NCBI RefSeq assembly: GCF_021432385.1 | Contig: NZ_JAEACT010000003.1 | Span: 186,001 to 250,000 of the forward strand | DNA from: Clostridium hydrogenum | GTDB taxonomy: Bacteria > Bacillota > Clostridia > Clostridiales > Clostridiaceae | Length of the DNA stretch: 64,000 nt | Direction of reading: 5' to 3' | In this document: piece by piece, positions 62,713-64,000 of the stretch | Position numbering within the stretch: the first letter of the stretch is position 1 | Layout of the letters: every line of letters begins with the position of its first letter | Position numbers and translations under genes: made by a program | Notes under the pieces: generated by a model | Seen by the model: only the letters and a program-made list of their open reading frames with translations | What the model was told of the DNA's origin: nothing | Databases searched by the model: none

Positions 62713-63333
62713 AGTTTTAACAGCCCTCTTTAAATCCTCTGCTGCTTTTTCAATATCCTTTTTACCCAATATAGCTGAAATAACCGCAATCCCATTAATC
62801 CCTGTTCCTGCAAGTTCATCCACATTATTTTGACTTACTCCACCAATTGCAACAACTGGTATATTAACTTTTTTTACTATTTCTTTTAAAGTTTCTATGC
62901 TAACATCTTCTGCATCCTTTTTGGTGCCAGTTGTGAAAACTGCTCCTACTCCAAGATAATCAGCACCATCTTTTTGTGCTTTTAAAGCTTCTTCTACAGT
63001 ATGCGCTGAAACTCCAACTATTTTATTTTCACCTACAAACTTCCTCGCTATATCACAAGGCATATCACTTTGTCCTACATGAATACCAGCAGCATGAACT
63101 GCCAAGGCTATATCTAACCTATCATTAATTATAAGAGGTACCTTATATTTATCTGTAACCTTTTTAATATTCACTGCTATATCATAAAACTCCTTAGTTG
63201 AAAGGTTCTTTTCTCTCAATTGTACAAGAGTTGTCCCACCGAGTATTGCCTTTTCTACTGCCGCTTCTAACTCAATACCACAAAGCAAGCTTCTCTCCGT
63301 AACAAGATATAAGCTATAATCAATTTTCTTCAT
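62659..63333 (-). CDS. thiE: Thiamine-phosphate synthase
   Basis: Joins HMP pyrophosphate and thiazole phosphate to thiamine phosphate. The 224-aa TIM barrel has YLVTERSLL, TLVQLREKNLSTKEFY (about residues 35-50), LIINDRLDIALAVHAAGIHVGQ (about 61-82), VSAHTVEEA, GADYLGVGAVFTTGTKKDA (about 119-137) and VAIGGV. The start overlaps thiM by 14 bases. The last 17 or 18 codons (VNKGVVQNKIISGSSA region) are encoded by the terminal part of a family B repeat, so the natural C-terminus has been replaced by repeat-derived residues. The catalytic core is intact. Confidence 0.93.
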   Translation of the reverse strand: MKKIDYSLYLVTERSLLCGIELEAAVEKAILGGTTLVQLREKNLSTKEFYDIAVNIKKVTDKYKVPLIINDRLDIALAVHAAGIHVGQSDMPCDIARKFVGENKIVGVSAHTVEEALKAQKDGADYLGVGAVFTTGTKKDAEDVSIETLKEIVKKVNIPVVAIGGVSQNNVDELAGTGINGIAVISAILGKKDIEKAAEDLKRAVKTIVNKGVVQNKIISGSSA

Positions 63334-64000
63334 TAATATTGCCTCTTTTCACAAAATCCTCTCCTGTTAAATTAAAAACTTCATCTATAAGTTTCACCCT
63401 AAAACTTCCACTACCTTGATCTTTAGTAAGTTTTTCATGAGCTTTTTCACCAGACATACTCATAGTCAAAATTCCTGCTGCAGCTGCCAATAAATAATCT
63501 TTAGTGACACCGCAGTATGTTCCCACTAAAGCCGTAGTCATGCAGCCTGTTCCAGTAACCCTTGTAAGCATTTTAGTCCCATTTTTAAGAACAAGCACTT
63601 TATTTCCATCAGATACATAATCATATACTCCAGTTATTGCAGCAACTGTGTTTAAGCGGTTTGCACAAATTTTTGCAACTTCTTTTGCATCGTCTGTTAA
63701 AACTTCCTCTGAATCAACACCCTTTGCTGCTCCATTCATACCACACAATATTTTTATTTCTGCTAAATTACCTCTAATAACAGCAAATTTGATTTCTTTT
63801 ATGAGCTTTAAAGCAGTTTCTTTTCTGTACGGCGTTGCCCCTACACCAACGGGATCTAACACTACAGGAATTACAAGTTCATTTGCCTTTTTACCTGCTT
63901 TTATCATGGCTTCTATAGTTCTCTCATTTAAAGTACCAATGTTTATTACAAGTGTTGAAGCTATTGATACCATATCCTCTACTTCATTTATGTCATCTGC
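63320..64000 (-). CDS. thiM: Hydroxyethylthiazole kinase (5' end off the window)
   Basis: Phosphorylates hydroxyethylthiazole in thiamine salvage. The frame stays open to the window edge (ADDINEVEDM precedes the first ATG at 63973), and about 40-50 N-terminal residues of the usual 265 are missing, so the gene continues beyond 64000. Seen are VLDPVGVGATPYR (about 50 residues in), IRGNLAEI, and the ribokinase-like RVTGTGCMTTALVGTYCG anion hole. It overlaps thiE. A TPP riboswitch, if present, would lie outside the window. Confidence 0.93.
   Translation of the reverse strand, partial: ADDINEVEDMVSIASTLVINIGTLNERTIEAMIKAGKKANELVIPVVLDPVGVGATPYRKETALKLIKEIKFAVIRGNLAEIKILCGMNGAAKGVDSEEVLTDDAKEVAKICANRLNTVAAITGVYDYVSDGNKVLVLKNGTKMLTRVTGTGCMTTALVGTYCGVTKDYLLAAAAGILTMSMSGEKAHEKLTKDQGSGSFRVKLIDEVFNLTGEDFVKRGNINEEN

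Noticed and set aside
62659-64000. TPP riboswitch for the thi genes
   Set aside because: The operon is on the minus strand and its 5' leader lies beyond the window edge; no aptamer-like sequence is visible within it.

Overview
The window is AT-rich DNA from a spore-forming, butyrate-type Clostridium-like member of the Bacillota. Evidence: spoIIR, the germination protein ypeB, a sipL-type spore morphogenesis protein, the spore protease yabG beside several CotS-family coat proteins, a butyrate kinase, an L-lactate dehydrogenase, strong AGGAGG ribosome binding sites and frequent TTG/GTG starts. I cannot name the species from sequence alone.

Layout. 0.1-10.4 kb is core genome: DUF1934 protein + ddl, ypeB, a diacylglycerol glucosyltransferase, spoIIR, a LysM protein, ispE, sipL and veg. 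It also holds two candidate RNAs: a multi-stem element between the LysM gene and ispE, and a short promoter-to-terminator unit upstream of sipL. 10.7-22.2 kb is an exopolysaccharide operon. A class II cyclic-di-GMP riboswitch with an overlapping terminator precedes a BcsA-like cellulose synthase carrying its own PilZ domain. It is followed by two consecutive copies of a three-gene module (BcsB-like membrane-anchored protein, AlgI-like MBOAT acyltransferase, AlgJ/DHHW-family protein) and a GH8 glucanase. The cluster resembles the clostridial acetylated-cellulose (ccs) type but has the module twice, and the first copy has lost several hallmark residues. 22.7-27.1 kb holds a GT39 membrane glycosyltransferase, small hypotheticals, a HAD phosphatase and an orphan enterocin-A-type immunity protein.

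27.3-42.4 kb is an integrated, decayed conjugative/mobilizable element. It is bounded by a direct duplication of about 210 bp of the 3' end of yabG: a stranded fragment with its old terminator on the left and the intact gene on the right. It carries wrecked TraG/VirD4 and MobP3 relaxase genes, but the defence-like cargo is intact: a HEPN protein + DUF262/DUF1524 protein + membrane protein + 39-aa peptide operon, a divergent helicase fused to a PD-(D/E)XK-like domain, and a second HEPN + membrane protein pair. No integrase is visible.

42.4-50.0 kb is a spore-coat cluster (yabG, four CotS-family proteins, two GT4 glycosyltransferases). 50.3-64 kb is metabolic: HAD, GNAT, butyrate kinase, lactate dehydrogenase, a sugar-type binding lipoprotein, a radical SAM protein, the panB-panC-panD operon with a DUF2520 dehydrogenase-like gene, an MBL-fold hydrolase, thiE, and thiM running off the edge.

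The intergenic spaces are colonised by at least three families of long imperfect palindromes (called A, B and C here). Family B sits on gene 3' ends and supplies the last codons of at least three proteins.
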